A DNA stretch of 64,000 bases from assembly GCF_027923905.1 (NCBI RefSeq), contig NZ_AP026966.1, positions 1,551,001-1,615,000 on the forward strand. Direction: 5' to 3'. The position numbers and the translations under genes were made by a program. This document shows positions 33,806 through 44,781 of this stretch, piece by piece. Below the pieces are notes generated by a model that was given only the letters and a program-made list of their open reading frames with translations, did not search any database and had not been told where the DNA came from. The first letter of the stretch is position 1. Each line of letters starts with the position of its first letter. Source of the stretch: Massilia varians (lineage in GTDB: Bacteria; Pseudomonadota; Gammaproteobacteria; Burkholderiales; Burkholderiaceae_D).

Positions 33806-35803
33806 ATGGCCGAGAACGAGACCCAGCAAGAAGAATTCACCCTCCAGGAAAACCGCGTGTTCCCGCCACCTGGCGAGTTCGCCGCCAAGGCCGCCATTTC
33901 CGGCATGGAAGCCTACGAAAAGCTGTGCGCGGAAGCCGCCAGCGACTACGAAGGTTTCTGGGCCCGCCTGGCGCGCGAGAACATCGACTGGCAGAAACCA
34001 TTCACCAGCACCCTCGACGAATCGAATGCGCCGTTCTACAAATGGTTCGCCGACGGCCAGCTGAACGCGTCCTACAACTGCCTCGACCGCAACCTCACGA
34101 ACGGCAACGCGGAGAAGACCGCGATCATCTTCGAGGCGGACGACGGCGCCAATACCCGCGTCACTTACCGTGAACTGCACGAGCGCGTCTGCAAGTTCGC
34201 CAACGGCCTCAAGTCGCGCGGCATCAAGAAGGGCGACCGCGTCATCATCTACATGTCGATGTCGATCGAAGGCATCACCGCGATGCAGGCCTGCGCCCGC
34301 ATCGGCGCCACCCACTCGGTGGTGTTCGGCGGCTTCTCGGCCAAATCGCTGCAGGAACGCATCATCGACGCCGGCGCCGTGGCCGTCATCACCGCCGACG
34401 AGCAGCAGCGCGGCGGCAAGTCGCTGCCGCTGAAGGCCATCGTCGACGAGGCCCTGGCAATGGGCGGCTGCGACAGCATCCGCGACGTCATCGTCTACAA
34501 GCGCACCGGCGGCAACATCCATTTCCAGGAAGGCCGCGATCTCTGGCTGCACGAGCTGGTGAATGACCAGTCGGCCGAGTGCGAGCCGGAATGGGTGGAT
34601 GCCGAGCACCCGCTGTTCATCCTCTACACCTCGGGCTCGACCGGCACCCCGAAGGGCGTCCAGCATTCCACCGGCGGCTTCCTGCTGTGGGCCGCGCTGA
34701 CGATGAAGTGGACCTTCGACATCAAGCCGGACGACGTGTTCTGGTGCACCGCCGACATCGGCTGGGTCACCGGCCACACCTACATCACCTACGGCCCGAC
34801 CGCGGTGGGCGCGACCCAGATCGTGTTCGAGGGCGTGCCGACCTTCCCGCATGCCGGCCGCTTCTGGGAAACCATCGCCAAGCACAAGGTCTCGATCTTC
34901 TACACGGCGCCGACCGCGATCCGCTCGCTCATCAAGGCCTCGGACGTGGACCAGAAGGTGAACCCGAAGAACTTCGACCTGTCGAGCCTGCGCCTGCTGG
35001 GTTCGGTCGGCGAGCCGATCAATCCGGAAGCCTGGATGTGGTACTACAAGAACGTCGGCTTGGCCCGCTGCCCGATCGTCGACACTTTCTGGCAGACCGA
35101 GACCGGCGGCCACATGATCACCCCGCTGCCGGGCGCCACTCCGCTGGTGCCGGGTTCGTGCACGCTGCCGCTGCCGGGCATCATGACCGCGATCGTGGAC
35201 GAAGCCGGCAACGACGTGCCGAACGGGCAGGGCGGCATCCTGGTCGTGAAGCGTCCGTGGCCGTCGATGATCCGCACCATCTGGAACAACCCGGACCGCT
35301 TCCGCACCAGCTACTTCCCAGACGAACTGGGCGGCAAGTACTACCTGGCCGGCGACGGCGCGGTGCGCAACAAGGACACGGGCTACTTCACGATCACCGG
35401 CCGTATCGACGACGTGCTGAACGTGTCGGGCCACCGCATGGGCACGATGGAAATCGAGTCGGCCCTGGTGGCGCACCCGATGGTGGCGGAAGCCGCGGTG
35501 GTGGGTAAACCGGACGAGACCACCGGCGAGGCGATCTGCGCCTTCGTCGTGCTCAAGCAGGCACGCCCGAGCGGCGACGAGGCCAAGAAGCTGGCGACCG
35601 AGCTGCGCAACTGGGTGGGCAAGGAAATCGGCCCGATCGCCAAGCCGAAAGAGATCCGCTTTGGCGACAACCTGCCGAAGACCCGCTCCGGCAAGATCAT
35701 GCGCCGCCTGCTGCGCGTGCTGGCCAAGGGCGAGAACATCACCCAGGACGTGTCGACGCTGGAAAACCCGGCCATCCTGGAGCAGCTGAAGGAAAGCGCC
35801 TGA
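33806..35803 (+). CDS. acs: acetyl-CoA synthetase
   Basis: Activates acetate to acetyl-CoA through acetyl-AMP, in the cytoplasm. The 665-residue protein has the N-terminal [20 protein letters not shown], the P-loop-like [19 protein letters not shown] near residue 272, the [18 protein letters not shown] sequence (here [15 protein letters not shown]), [11 protein letters not shown], and the C-terminal [11 protein letters not shown] holding the acetylatable Lys. I chose the second ATG (33806) because GGAGA lies eight bases before it; ATG 33794 would add four residues. Confidence 0.95.
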   Translation: MAENETQQEEFTLQENRVFPPPGEFAAKAAISGMEAYEKLCAEAASDYEGFWARLARENIDWQKPFTSTLDESNAPFYKWFADGQLNASYNCLDRNLTNGNAEKTAIIFEADDGANTRVTYRELHERVCKFANGLKSRGIKKGDRVIIYMSMSIEGITAMQACARIGATHSVVFGGFSAKSLQERIIDAGAVAVITADEQQRGGKSLPLKAIVDEALAMGGCDSIRDVIVYKRTGGNIHFQEGRDLWLHELVNDQSAECEPEWVDAEHPLFILYTSGSTGTPKGVQHSTGGFLLWAALTMKWTFDIKPDDVFWCTADIGWVTGHTYITYGPTAVGATQIVFEGVPTFPHAGRFWETIAKHKVSIFYTAPTAIRSLIKASDVDQKVNPKNFDLSSLRLLGSVGEPINPEAWMWYYKNVGLARCPIVDTFWQTETGGHMITPLPGATPLVPGSCTLPLPGIMTAIVDEAGNDVPNGQGGILVVKRPWPSMIRTIWNNPDRFRTSYFPDELGGKYYLAGDGAVRNKDTGYFTITGRIDDVLNVSGHRMGTMEIESALVAHPMVAEAAVVGKPDETTGEAICAFVVLKQARPSGDEAKKLATELRNWVGKEIGPIAKPKEIRFGDNLPKTRSGKIMRRLLRVLAKGENITQDVSTLENPAILEQLKESA

Positions 35804-35849
35804 TGACCGACGCGTCCGCCTGAGCAGGCGGACGCGGAAGGATTCCGGA

Positions 35850-35886
35850 AAGCGCCGCCCCGTGTCGACGGGGCGGCGCTTTTTTA
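35850..35886 (+). terminator. acs terminator
   Basis: AGCGCCGCCCC-GTGTCGAC-GGGGCGGCGCT followed by TTTTT. An additional stem GCGTCCGCC/GGCGGACGC at 35813-35833 lies just before it. It meets the stop of the converging KTSC gene. Confidence 0.9.
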
Positions 35887-36177
35887 TCAAGTCTCGTCCG
35901 GGGTGCCGCCAAAGGCTTTCATCAGGGCTTCGCGGTCGAGCCCCTTCTTGTCCGGATTCGTGCCGGCGCGGCCGCGGCGGCCGCTGAACTCTTCCTCGAT
36001 GTTGTCGCGGTAATAACTCCAGGGCGAGCCCGAGCCCGACAGCTTGCGCCATACTTCCAGGCCGACAGCCTCGTAGTCGATGGCGCTGCCGTCGTCGAAT
36101 TCCACGCGCAGGATGCGTTCGCGCGCATCGTAGCCGATGGCGCGCAGCTTGCCGGCGTTGATTCTCTTCATTTCCAT
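35887..36177 (-). CDS. KTSC-domain protein
   Basis: 96 residues. The first half, MEMKRINAGKLRAIGYDARE and LRVEFDDGSAIDYEAVGLEVW, matches the small KTSC domain found in phage-like and hypothetical bacterial proteins. The C-terminal part is basic and Gly-rich. The ATG follows CAGGAGAACATC. Function unknown; the family has been proposed to bind RNA or DNA, without firm evidence. It lies 31 bases downstream of the deacetylase-caspase gene on the same strand and may be in its transcript. Confidence 0.85.
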   Translation of the reverse strand: MEMKRINAGKLRAIGYDARERILRVEFDDGSAIDYEAVGLEVWRKLSGSGSPWSYYRDNIEEEFSGRRGRAGTNPDKKGLDREALMKAFGGTPDET

Positions 36178-36208
36178 GATGTTCTCCTGTCCGTCCTTGC
36201 CCTGAAGA

Positions 36209-38887
36209 TCAGAGCTTCTCGAGCTGTTGTTTCGCGTAAGAAGCGCCCGAGCCCGTCGGCGCCAGCTCCAGGTAGGTCTTGTAGGCGCTCTTGGCCTTGT
36301 CCTTGTCTCCGCCGCGCGCATACGCATCGCCCAGGTTCATGTAGGCAATCGCCCGCGACGGATCCATTTTCACCGCATTCTCGAACCAGCGCGCCGCCTC
36401 CGCAAACCTGTCCTGCTTGTAGAACACGAAGCCCAGGTTGTTCGCTGCCAGCGCAAAATTGGGCCGCAGCTTGAGCGCCTCGGTGAACTGCGCCTCCGCC
36501 TGCGCATACTGCTTCTCCTTGTACAGCAGCAGCCCCTGGTCGTTTGCCCGCTGCGCCTTCTGGCGCGCAGACACCGGCACCGCGGCCGGCGCCACGATCC
36601 TGGTTTCGCCGCCCTGCAGGTCCTTGACCACCACCGCCGCGGCCGGCGCCGAGGCCTGGGCATCCAGCCTGGTATTCAGGGCGATCGCGTCGTTCGACAG
36701 CTGCGCCGTGCCGGTATTCAGAAATTCGCTTTCTTCCGGCAGTTCGAACACGAACTCGCCGCCCTCCGAGCCCGGCAGGCTGCCGAAAGCCGGCGTCTGC
36801 TGTGACACGCTCGACACCGCCGGCGCCACATAGGCCGCCAGCTCGGTGCCGGTGATCAGGCTGTCGCCGTTCAGGTCGGCCTTGCCGCCCAGGCCCTGCA
36901 GCAGGGTCCAGGTGAACACCGAGTGTCCGTTCGGCCCGCCGTCCGACACCAGCTGGTCTGCGCCGCCGGCGGTCAGCATCTGCCGGCCCAGGCGCTTGGC
37001 GTTATCGCGCAGGAAGGAGGCGTTGGCCGCGCCGCGCGTCAGGCCCAGGCCGCTGTAGCAGGCGTCCATCACGAACAGGGCATGCTTGGCCGGCAGGCTC
37101 TCGGCGATGTTCTGGATCTCGGTCATCGGAATCGCATCCGTGGCCAGCTTGTCCGGATCGGCATCGACCGGCACGATGTAGCCCAGGTCGCGTCCGGAAC
37201 TGAGCTTGCGCGTGGCGCCGTGGCCGGCGAAGAAGACGAAGATGCGGTCGTTCGGCTGCAGGTTGCCGTGGGCGAGCTTGTCGTGGAAAGCGGCCAGGAT
37301 GCCGGTGCGGGTCGCCTGCTCGTTCTTGAGGGTGATCACGCGCTCGGGCGCGAAGCCGAACTTCTGCACCAGGAGCTGGCCGACGCCTTCGGCGTCGCGC
37401 ACCGCGTATTGCAGCTGCGGCCATTTCTGGTACTTGTCGATGCCGACCACGATCGCCCACGAATTGGCGTAGCCGGTGGCGGCGCTGCGCTGCACCGGCG
37501 CCGGCGCGCCGGTACCGGACAGCTTGAAACCCTCGCCGTCCCAGCCGGCGAACTGGTAACCCTCGGCCGTGAGCCGGTCGAGGATGGCCGGCAGGGCCTT
37601 CACGGTGCGCTCGTGGATGTCGTGGAACAGGATGATGCCGCGGCCTTCCTTGTCGACGCTGCGCAGCACGCGGTCGGCGATGGAGGAGGGCACCGGGTCG
37701 GCCCAGTCGAGCGAATCGATATTCCACATCATCGACTTCAGGCGGGCGTTCTCGAGCGCCTGCATGCCCTCGCGGTTGCGGGCGCCGTAGGGGAAGCGGA
37801 ACAGGCTCGATCGCTGCGGGTCCACGGCCTTGAGCAGGGTATCGGTGTTGAGGATCTCCGCTTTCAGGCTGTCGCCGGTCTGTTTCGAGAGCTGGGCGTG
37901 CGAGAAGCTGTGGTTGGCCAGCACGTAGCCGGACTGCTTCAGCCTGCGCATGACTTCCGCGCCGCCGCCCAGCTTCGCCTTGCCCTGGGCGTCGAGCGAA
38001 CCGATGTTGCGGCCGACGCTGAAGAAGATCGCCGGGGCGTTGTACTGCTTCAGGATGGCGGCGATTTCCTCGCTGTAGCGGCGGTGCGGCCCGTCGTCGA
38101 AGGTCAGCACGACGGTCTTCTTGGGCAGGGTCTTGCCGAAGATTTCTCCTTCTTCCGTGCCCACCTGCGATGGCGTCGAGGGCGCCGGCGCTTCCGGCTT
38201 GCCCGGGTAGGGAAGCACCACCCCGTATTCCTTGAGGATGCTGTCGCGCTGGTAGATGGTGTTCAGGTAGGCGACGTAGTTCTCCCACTTTTCGCGCTTC
38301 AGCTGGATCGAGCGCGACTCGAAGCGGCCGAAGACGGCGCGGATTTCCTTCTCATAGTTGCGCTCGATCTCCGCCAGCGCATCGAGGTCTTCCGAGATGC
38401 GCTTGTGCAGCTTGATTGCAGGAAGCGAGGAATCCTCCGCGACCTGCGCCAGCAGCGACTGCATCAGTTCGCGGAAGGCCAGGCGGTCGGCGTCGTACAG
38501 GCCTTCGCCGGATTCTACATAGTCGAGCAGGATGCCGAGCGCATCGAAGCGGGCGGGGTTGCGCGACGCGAGCAGATGGGCCAGGGCGGCGTCGACCTTG
38601 CCGCTGCGTTCCTGGTTCTCGTGGAACAGTTGCTGGCCGACGCGATTGGCCTGGGCACGCGCGTCACGCGACAGCGTCGCTTCGTCCTGGGTCAGCACGA
38701 TGATCTTGCGGTAGGAAGCCAGCATGGTCTTCATGTCGGACGAGATGGCGCTGACGTCCATTGCCGGGCTGGCCGGTGCGTTGGCGGCCGGTGCGGAGGG
38801 CGACTTGAGGCTGGCGATCCAGCTGCCGGCAGCGGCACCGGCGGCTGCGACAGTGAAGACAAGGTAATACAGGGCTTTGCGTTTCAC
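36209..38887 (-). CDS. membrane-anchored fusion: NodB polysaccharide deacetylase + caspase-like (C14) domain + TPR
   Basis: An 892-residue protein (GTG 38887, MKRKALYYLVFTVAAAGAAA signal anchor). Residues about 30-240 are helical, probably coiled. The NodB deacetylase domain (about 255-460) has TFDDGP (262-267), the HSFSH metal-binding pair, RFPYGARN, DSLDW and LFHDIHE, so all five usual motifs. A caspase-like peptidase domain (about 480-720) starts SWAIVVGIDKYQKWPQL and has the His/Cys pair: His556 in VFFAGHGA and Cys610 in FVMDACYSGLG. TPR repeats fill about 770-892 (FALAANNLGFVFYKQDRFAEAARWFENAVKMDP). It should sit in the inner membrane with the catalytic parts in the periplasm. Deacetylase substrate (peptidoglycan or exopolysaccharide) and peptidase target are unknown. 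The arrangement is unusual. Confidence 0.85.
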   Translation of the reverse strand: MKRKALYYLVFTVAAAGAAAGSWIASLKSPSAPAANAPASPAMDVSAISSDMKTMLASYRKIIVLTQDEATLSRDARAQANRVGQQLFHENQERSGKVDAALAHLLASRNPARFDALGILLDYVESGEGLYDADRLAFRELMQSLLAQVAEDSSLPAIKLHKRISEDLDALAEIERNYEKEIRAVFGRFESRSIQLKREKWENYVAYLNTIYQRDSILKEYGVVLPYPGKPEAPAPSTPSQVGTEEGEIFGKTLPKKTVVLTFDDGPHRRYSEEIAAILKQYNAPAIFFSVGRNIGSLDAQGKAKLGGGAEVMRRLKQSGYVLANHSFSHAQLSKQTGDSLKAEILNTDTLLKAVDPQRSSLFRFPYGARNREGMQALENARLKSMMWNIDSLDWADPVPSSIADRVLRSVDKEGRGIILFHDIHERTVKALPAILDRLTAEGYQFAGWDGEGFKLSGTGAPAPVQRSAATGYANSWAIVVGIDKYQKWPQLQYAVRDAEGVGQLLVQKFGFAPERVITLKNEQATRTGILAAFHDKLAHGNLQPNDRIFVFFAGHGATRKLSSGRDLGYIVPVDADPDKLATDAIPMTEIQNIAESLPAKHALFVMDACYSGLGLTRGAANASFLRDNAKRLGRQMLTAGGADQLVSDGGPNGHSVFTWTLLQGLGGKADLNGDSLITGTELAAYVAPAVSSVSQQTPAFGSLPGSEGGEFVFELPEESEFLNTGTAQLSNDAIALNTRLDAQASAPAAAVVVKDLQGGETRIVAPAAVPVSARQKAQRANDQGLLLYKEKQYAQAEAQFTEALKLRPNFALAANNLGFVFYKQDRFAEAARWFENAVKMDPSRAIAYMNLGDAYARGGDKDKAKSAYKTYLELAPTGSGASYAKQQLEKL

Positions 38888-38981
38888 GGCGTGCGGTTTG
38901 GAGAGTGAAATTCGGGCAACAATACCACCGGGACGCCGGTGGCGCTTGGGTAAAACCACTCAGCGCACAGCCGAAAACGGC

Positions 38982-39008
38982 AATGCCGCCCTGGGGCGGC
39001 ATTTTTAT
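38982..39008. terminator. hairpin between the VOC remnant and the deacetylase-caspase gene
   Basis: ATGCCGCC-CTGG-GGCGGCAT followed by TTTTAT on the plus strand. Its natural gene would be on the minus strand, where only a weak T-run follows, so its role is unclear. Confidence 0.4.
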
Positions 39009-39030
39009 GCCGGGCGGATACCCGGATGTC

Positions 39031-39395
39031 TTAGGAAGACGACAGCACGAAGGTATTCCCGTCCGGATCCTTGAACTTGGCGAACGAGCCCCAGGGCTGC
39101 ACGGTCGGCGGCTCGACGAACTCGACGCCGCGCCCGCTCAGCTGGCGGTGGTGGCTTCCACGTTGTCGCAGGCGAAGGCGCCGTTGAAGAAGGTGCCGAT
39201 GCGGTCTTCCTGGCCGTCCATCGTAAACAGCACGACGCGGGTACTGGAGGCAGCGATGCGCAGCTCGATCCAGCGCTTGCCCGGGCCCATCGGCTGGTCG
39301 GTCGAAATCTCGAAGCCGAGTTTTTCGGTATAGAAGGCGAGGGCGCGGTCCTGGTCCGAGACGGGGATGCTGACGAATTTCAGTTGGGTGATCAT
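39031..39395 (-). pseudogene. VOC (glyoxalase/bleomycin-resistance) family protein, frameshifted
   Basis: The frame from ATG 39395 reads MITQLKFVSIPVSDQDRALA and FYTEKLGFEISTDQPMGPGK, a typical VOC fold start, up to CDNVEATTAS then a stop at about 39138. The neighbouring frame continues with RQLSGRGVEFVEPPTVQPWG and SFAKFKDPDGNTFVLSSS, the expected C-terminal half with the metal-ligand region. A single-base indel near 39150 would join them to a normal 120-residue protein. Either a recent loss of function or a sequencing error. Confidence 0.8.
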
Positions 39396-39475
39396 GGCGG
39401 CTCGTTGTCGTTGTTGTGACATGGATTATCGTGGCAGAATCGCGGCTGAGTATGCTTTCCATTACTATAGTATTC

Positions 39476-39802
39476 ATGACTACCCGCCAATCCTCGCTTG
39501 ATGCGTATGTGTTCGAGGTCCTGATGCCTGACCTGGTCGGGCATGACCGCCGGCCTGCCGCCTTTGTCGTGTATCTGTATCTGCTCCACAGTGCCGAGGC
39601 GCTGGGGCGCGACCAGGTGCCGGCGAGCCTGCAGACGATCGCGGTCAAGACCGGCTTGTCGAAGTCGGCGGTGCAGGTAGCGCTGCGGCACCTGAAGCGG
39701 CGCGGGCTGGTGGGGGAGACGGATGTCGGGACGCAGGTGAACCCGGTGCGGCAGGTGCTGCGGCCGTGGCGCCGGCGCTTGCCGGCTGAGCTTGCGGCAT
39801 GA
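39476..39802 (+). CDS. small helix-turn-helix protein
   Basis: 108 residues, divergent from the VOC gene. Residues about 43-75 (VPASLQTIAVKTGLSKSAVQ, VALRHLKRRGLV) form a winged helix-turn-helix like those of MarR/replication-initiator or helix-turn-helix-36 proteins. It may regulate the VOC gene next to it. The ATG at 39476 gives a clean N-terminus; a TACTATAGTA palindrome lies just before it and may be part of a promoter or operator. Confidence 0.7.
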   Translation: MTTRQSSLDAYVFEVLMPDLVGHDRRPAAFVVYLYLLHSAEALGRDQVPASLQTIAVKTGLSKSAVQVALRHLKRRGLVGETDVGTQVNPVRQVLRPWRRRLPAELAA

Positions 39803-39819
39803 CTGTTGTCGGAACAGTC

Positions 39820-39847
39820 TTGTATAGCAGAGAAACCTTGTTATAAT
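39820..39847 (+). promoter_or_regulatory. promoter of tRNA-Ser
   Basis: TTGTAT (39820-39825), 16-base spacer, perfect TATAAT (39842-39847), 32 bases before the tRNA. Confidence 0.7.
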
Positions 39848-39879
39848 AGGCGGCTTCGTGGACACACGAGACCCCATCA

Positions 39880-39970
39880 GGAGAGATGGATGAGTGGTTT
39901 AAGTCGCACGCCTGGAAAGCGTGTATAGGTTCATAGCCTATCGGGGGTTCGAATCCCCCTCTCTCCGCCA
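39880..39970 (+). tRNA. tRNA-Ser (GGA anticodon)
   Basis: Acceptor GGAGAGA pairs with TCTCTCC; anticodon loop CTGGAAA with anticodon GGA; long variable arm typical of serine; T-arm GGGGGTTCGAATCCCCC; discriminator G and encoded CCA (39968-39970). The lower-GC island starts a little downstream. Confidence 0.95.
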
Positions 39971-39983
39971 GGAACACAAATGG

Positions 39984-40014
39984 AAAATGGCCACCCTCGG
40001 GTGGCCATTTTTTA
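39984..40014 (+). terminator. terminator of tRNA-Ser
   Basis: AAAATGGCCACCC-TCG-GGTGGCCATTTT followed by TT. Forms the first unit of a degenerate duplication described for 39986-40245. Confidence 0.85.
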
Positions 40015-40245
40015 TTTGTTTCATGGCGGAGAGAAGCAGGGGTTGCAGGGCGTGGGGCGCCCTGCAACGCGGGCTCTGCGTGGGGGATTCGAAGCCTTGC
40101 GCGTACTCGCGCAAGGGCGGCCCGCGGAACGTGGGCGAATCCCTGCTTGCTCTGCCGTGAACGGAATCGAAGTCGGCCACACTGGGGTGGCTTTTTTTGT
40201 TGTTGCCTGGCGGAGAGAAGCAAGGCGCCTGCGCGCCTTCAAAGC
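39986..40245. repeat. two degenerate units of terminator plus inverted tRNA-Ser tail
   Basis: Unit 1 has the GGCCACCC/GGGTGGCC hairpin with T-run then TGGCGGAGAGAAGCA (40024-40038). Unit 2, about 183 bases on, has GGCCACACTGGGGTGGC with seven T then again TGGCGGAGAGAAGCA (40207 on). TGGCGGAGAGA is the reverse complement of the tRNA-Ser 3' end. Between the units several strong stems lie (GTTGCAGGGCG/CGCCCTGCAAC, CTTGCGCG/CGCGCAAG, CGCGGGC/GCCCGCG). This stretch has no gene that I can support; it looks like tRNA-associated debris, perhaps from integration events. Confidence 0.5.
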
Positions 40246-40319
40246 AACCGCCCCCATCCCTGACTAGATTGTCTGGATAAGTCACTCCTTACTTACCAGT
40301 CACTCAAGCAGAGGTTCAG

Positions 40320-40883
40320 ATGCTCAAGCGATACAACATCACACTGGGAGCCACCACCACGGCAGGCGGCAAGGTTATCTCGGCCTGTACAGACAACACC
40401 ATCAACGGGGTTGGTGCCGCTCGGGAAGGCGACGAGGTGCAGTGCCCGAAGTGCAATTCGGTCGGCATCATTGAAATCGATGGACCCCGCCTCAGCGAGA
40501 CGGACAATGGCCGGGAGTTGGCCTTGAGCGACGACCTGTGCATCTGCAAATGTACTCCACCGCCCCGGCTTGTCGCAATTCAAGACTATATGTTTCAGTA
40601 CGTCGACACAGACTACTTTGCCGCGCAAACCGCAGCCATGGTCGCTCGCCTGTCCACAAATGCGCAAGCAGAGTTGGACAATGCCGCTAAGGATGATGGG
40701 GTGCCGATTCGCTTGCTGCACCCGGAGACCAGAGAGCCATTCAAGCGCCGTCCCTACACGCTCCAGCTCGGCGACAAAGCCGTTTCAGGAATGACCGACG
40801 CGGAAGGCTGCACACGCCCCATTAGCGCGGCTGATCGTGCATCTATCGTGTCCTGGCACGTCGATGGCGTAAGCGGCACCTGA
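40320..40883 (+). CDS. PAAR-domain protein (type VI secretion spike tip)
   Basis: 187 residues. The N-terminal half, LGATTTAGGKVISACTDNTI then GDEVQCPKCNSVGIIEIDGP and a final LCICKC, has the PAAR pattern with cysteines that can bind the metal at the spike tip. PAAR proteins sharpen VgrG and carry effectors. The C-terminal part (about 110-187, PYTLQLGDKAVSGMTDAEG) resembles small extension domains seen in effector-linked PAAR proteins. ATG 40320 follows AGAGG. Base composition is clearly less GC-rich than the flanks. No VgrG or T6SS core gene is in the window. Confidence 0.8.
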   Translation: MLKRYNITLGATTTAGGKVISACTDNTINGVGAAREGDEVQCPKCNSVGIIEIDGPRLSETDNGRELALSDDLCICKCTPPPRLVAIQDYMFQYVDTDYFAAQTAAMVARLSTNAQAELDNAAKDDGVPIRLLHPETREPFKRRPYTLQLGDKAVSGMTDAEGCTRPISAADRASIVSWHVDGVSGT

Positions 40884-40951
40884 GCCGCCAAACAGTCCGT
40901 TACGCAGTTCACTCTCCCGCGCCGCATTCATCCGGCTTGCAAGGATCACAC

Positions 40952-42049
40952 ATGGCTAATCGCTACGTTCCCGGTGCGCCCAATCCCTATTTCCCCAAAC
41001 ATCAATACTTCGGCGTCAAGCTGGGCGGGAACATGTATCCGCTCTCGCAAGCCAAGGTCGCTTTCCACGTGGACTCCGCAGCGAGGGCCAAGAAAGCCAT
41101 CGAGACCGAGATGCTGACCGCAGAGCATCTGTGGGTGACATTTCAAAAGGAAGCCGAAGCGATTGTCTTAGTGAATGGCCAGCCAATCAGCGATGTCGAG
41201 GAGCGGAACCGGCGCATCAATGCGGCCCACGCCAGATTGTGGCTTGCGGACAATCGCTTCCAATGGGCAGGGTTGGCCGCATTTGCTTCCAAGCAGACTG
41301 GATGCGGGCTGCTGCATGCTGGCAATCTCGGCAAAAGGCAGAAAGACGAACTGCAATATTCAGCTCGTTCTGCTGGAAACAGCTCGGAAGCGGCAGCGAT
41401 CAGCGCCATGCCCACAGTGATCCGCAATGGGGCAGACTTTATGTTTGAGCGTCTCGGTTACGGAAACCTGCACCTGTTCCTCGACATCTACCCCCTTCAC
41501 CGCTTTTACATGGAGCGAGGATTGCAGGAATTTGAAAAATGCCTCGAACGAAGAAAGAAGATTGCCAACAAGGTATATTGGGACGACCCGAGGAAGCTCC
41601 TCGAGTTCGGGCAGTCCTTTGCGGAAATCCGGAAAGGCTTTGAATTGATTGAAGCCGGAGGCATCGCTAACAGTGTCGACACGCTTGCGCGGCACGAACA
41701 AGTCAACGTGCTACAAGCGATCATGTATGACGACGAACGAATGCAAAGGGCGCTAGCTGCAAACCAGTTCGCGTTCGCAACGAAATTTCCATCTGGTGTT
41801 TACAACGAAATTCAGCTTACTCTTTCCGCAGAGTGCAGGGTGAAACCGGCCTTGGCTTCGGTCTTCACGGCTTTCTTTTCTGGAGAACGGAACGCAAAAC
41901 TATGGGTTGCCGATGAGCGCATGGCGTTCGTGAGACGGGCTGCAAGCAAGTTCGATCAACTCCTGCGTGGCTCCCAGCGTTCGCATCTGGAAGCTTCAAT
42001 CCTCGCAATCTCGGCCGGCGGAGGTGTCAGTTGTCAGCAGCGGTTGTAA
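40952..42049 (+). CDS. hypothetical protein, putative T6SS effector
   Basis: 365 residues, no signal peptide or clear membrane helix. Recognisable stretches are RLGYGNLHLFLDIYPLHRFY near residue 165 and RRKKIANKVYWDDPRKLLEF near residue 195, rich in aromatic and charged residues. I cannot assign a family with confidence; DUF2515-like proteins came to mind from memory, unverified. It lies 68 bases after the PAAR gene, as cargo effectors do, and directly before a membrane protein gene. ATG 40952 is preceded by AAGGA. The original stop was TGA right after the codons GTC AGT. The IS21 insertion replaced it, adding CQQRL before a new TAA, so the product is nearly full length. Confidence 0.65.
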   Translation: MANRYVPGAPNPYFPKHQYFGVKLGGNMYPLSQAKVAFHVDSAARAKKAIETEMLTAEHLWVTFQKEAEAIVLVNGQPISDVEERNRRINAAHARLWLADNRFQWAGLAAFASKQTGCGLLHAGNLGKRQKDELQYSARSAGNSSEAAAISAMPTVIRNGADFMFERLGYGNLHLFLDIYPLHRFYMERGLQEFEKCLERRKKIANKVYWDDPRKLLEFGQSFAEIRKGFELIEAGGIANSVDTLARHEQVNVLQAIMYDDERMQRALAANQFAFATKFPSGVYNEIQLTLSAECRVKPALASVFTAFFSGERNAKLWVADERMAFVRRAASKFDQLLRGSQRSHLEASILAISAGGGVSCQQRL

Positions 42050-42137
42050 ACTGATACAGGCAGCGATTGAAAACTGATACACCATTTTGAGAAGATGGCC
42101 GCTTTGCGGAGCGGCCTTGAAATCCAAAGAGGTGTAC

Positions 42138-43978
<1,841 letters not shown>

Positions 43979-44069
43979 ACACGGACCGTGTTCGGCGACG
44001 GCGGTGTATCAGTTTTAAATCGCTGGCACGACGATATCTGTATCAGTTTTCAATCGCCGTTGACATCAG

Positions 44070-44729
44070 TTGAGGCGCCGCCTGTTTATTATCCCGATAA
44101 TTGCGGTCGCTATCGCATTTGGCCTCTGGCAAAACGCCCGCGTCCCAGAGCCGACAGTCCTTTCGTTCGGCGTTGGACAGACCTTCGACGAGGTGGTGAA
44201 GAACTCGACCTATCCCGTGATGGATAAACCCGGCGTATCCAAGAAAACCCTTCGTGAGTCGGGAGGAATATGGGTAACGGAACCTGCCGTCATCATCCGT
44301 TTCAACGATCCGCAACACGGCTTTACATTACCGCCGACTAAGTTTGCGTCCTTGTTGTTCCTGGATGATCGGGTTGCGACCTTGGCGACATCGCCGATGC
44401 TCGACAAACTTCCTTTTGACCAGGCTGTGGAGGTGCTGGAGAACCTTCAGAACCAGTTCAAGGCTGGAGGTTGGGAACCTTGGCGCGCCAACGACCACGA
44501 GTGGTTCGACTTCAGCCCGGAAGGCCGGAAGCGGCTTCATGAGGAGATGTTTGCGCCGGGGTGGAGCAGGACCGAAATCCTGCGGGTGCCGAACAAGTAC
44601 TCGATGACGTTCCGCTTCAAGTGCGCAGCCGGTTTCAACAGGCGGGAGCCACCCTATCTGTTCCTGATCGACATCGGGCTGGCTCACGACTTCTATGCTG
44701 ACAATGCGCGAATTCATCCCGTGAACTGA
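44070..44729 (+). CDS. hypothetical membrane-anchored protein, putative immunity partner
   Basis: 219 residues beginning MRRRLFIIPIIAVAIAFGLW, a single N-terminal helix, then a soluble domain with GGWEPWRANDHEWFDFSPEG, likely in the periplasm. No family recognised. The TTG start at 44070 used to overlap the TGA stop of the putative effector gene (TTGA), so the two were translationally coupled before IS21 separated them. The start codon survives because the target duplication restored its first base. An effector-immunity relation is inferred from order and coupling only. Expression now may depend on a promoter in or after the IS. Confidence 0.6.
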   Translation: MRRRLFIIPIIAVAIAFGLWQNARVPEPTVLSFGVGQTFDEVVKNSTYPVMDKPGVSKKTLRESGGIWVTEPAVIIRFNDPQHGFTLPPTKFASLLFLDDRVATLATSPMLDKLPFDQAVEVLENLQNQFKAGGWEPWRANDHEWFDFSPEGRKRLHEEMFAPGWSRTEILRVPNKYSMTFRFKCAAGFNRREPPYLFLIDIGLAHDFYADNARIHPVN

Positions 44730-44781
44730 TGGCGGCTCAACCTATAACCGCACCGGGTGGACCGATCAGGTCAAACGTCCA

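Noticed and set aside
39938..40285. minus-strand frame ending WRREGDSNPR
   Set aside because: This ending is the well-known artefact of translating a tRNA-Ser gene in reverse; no real protein.
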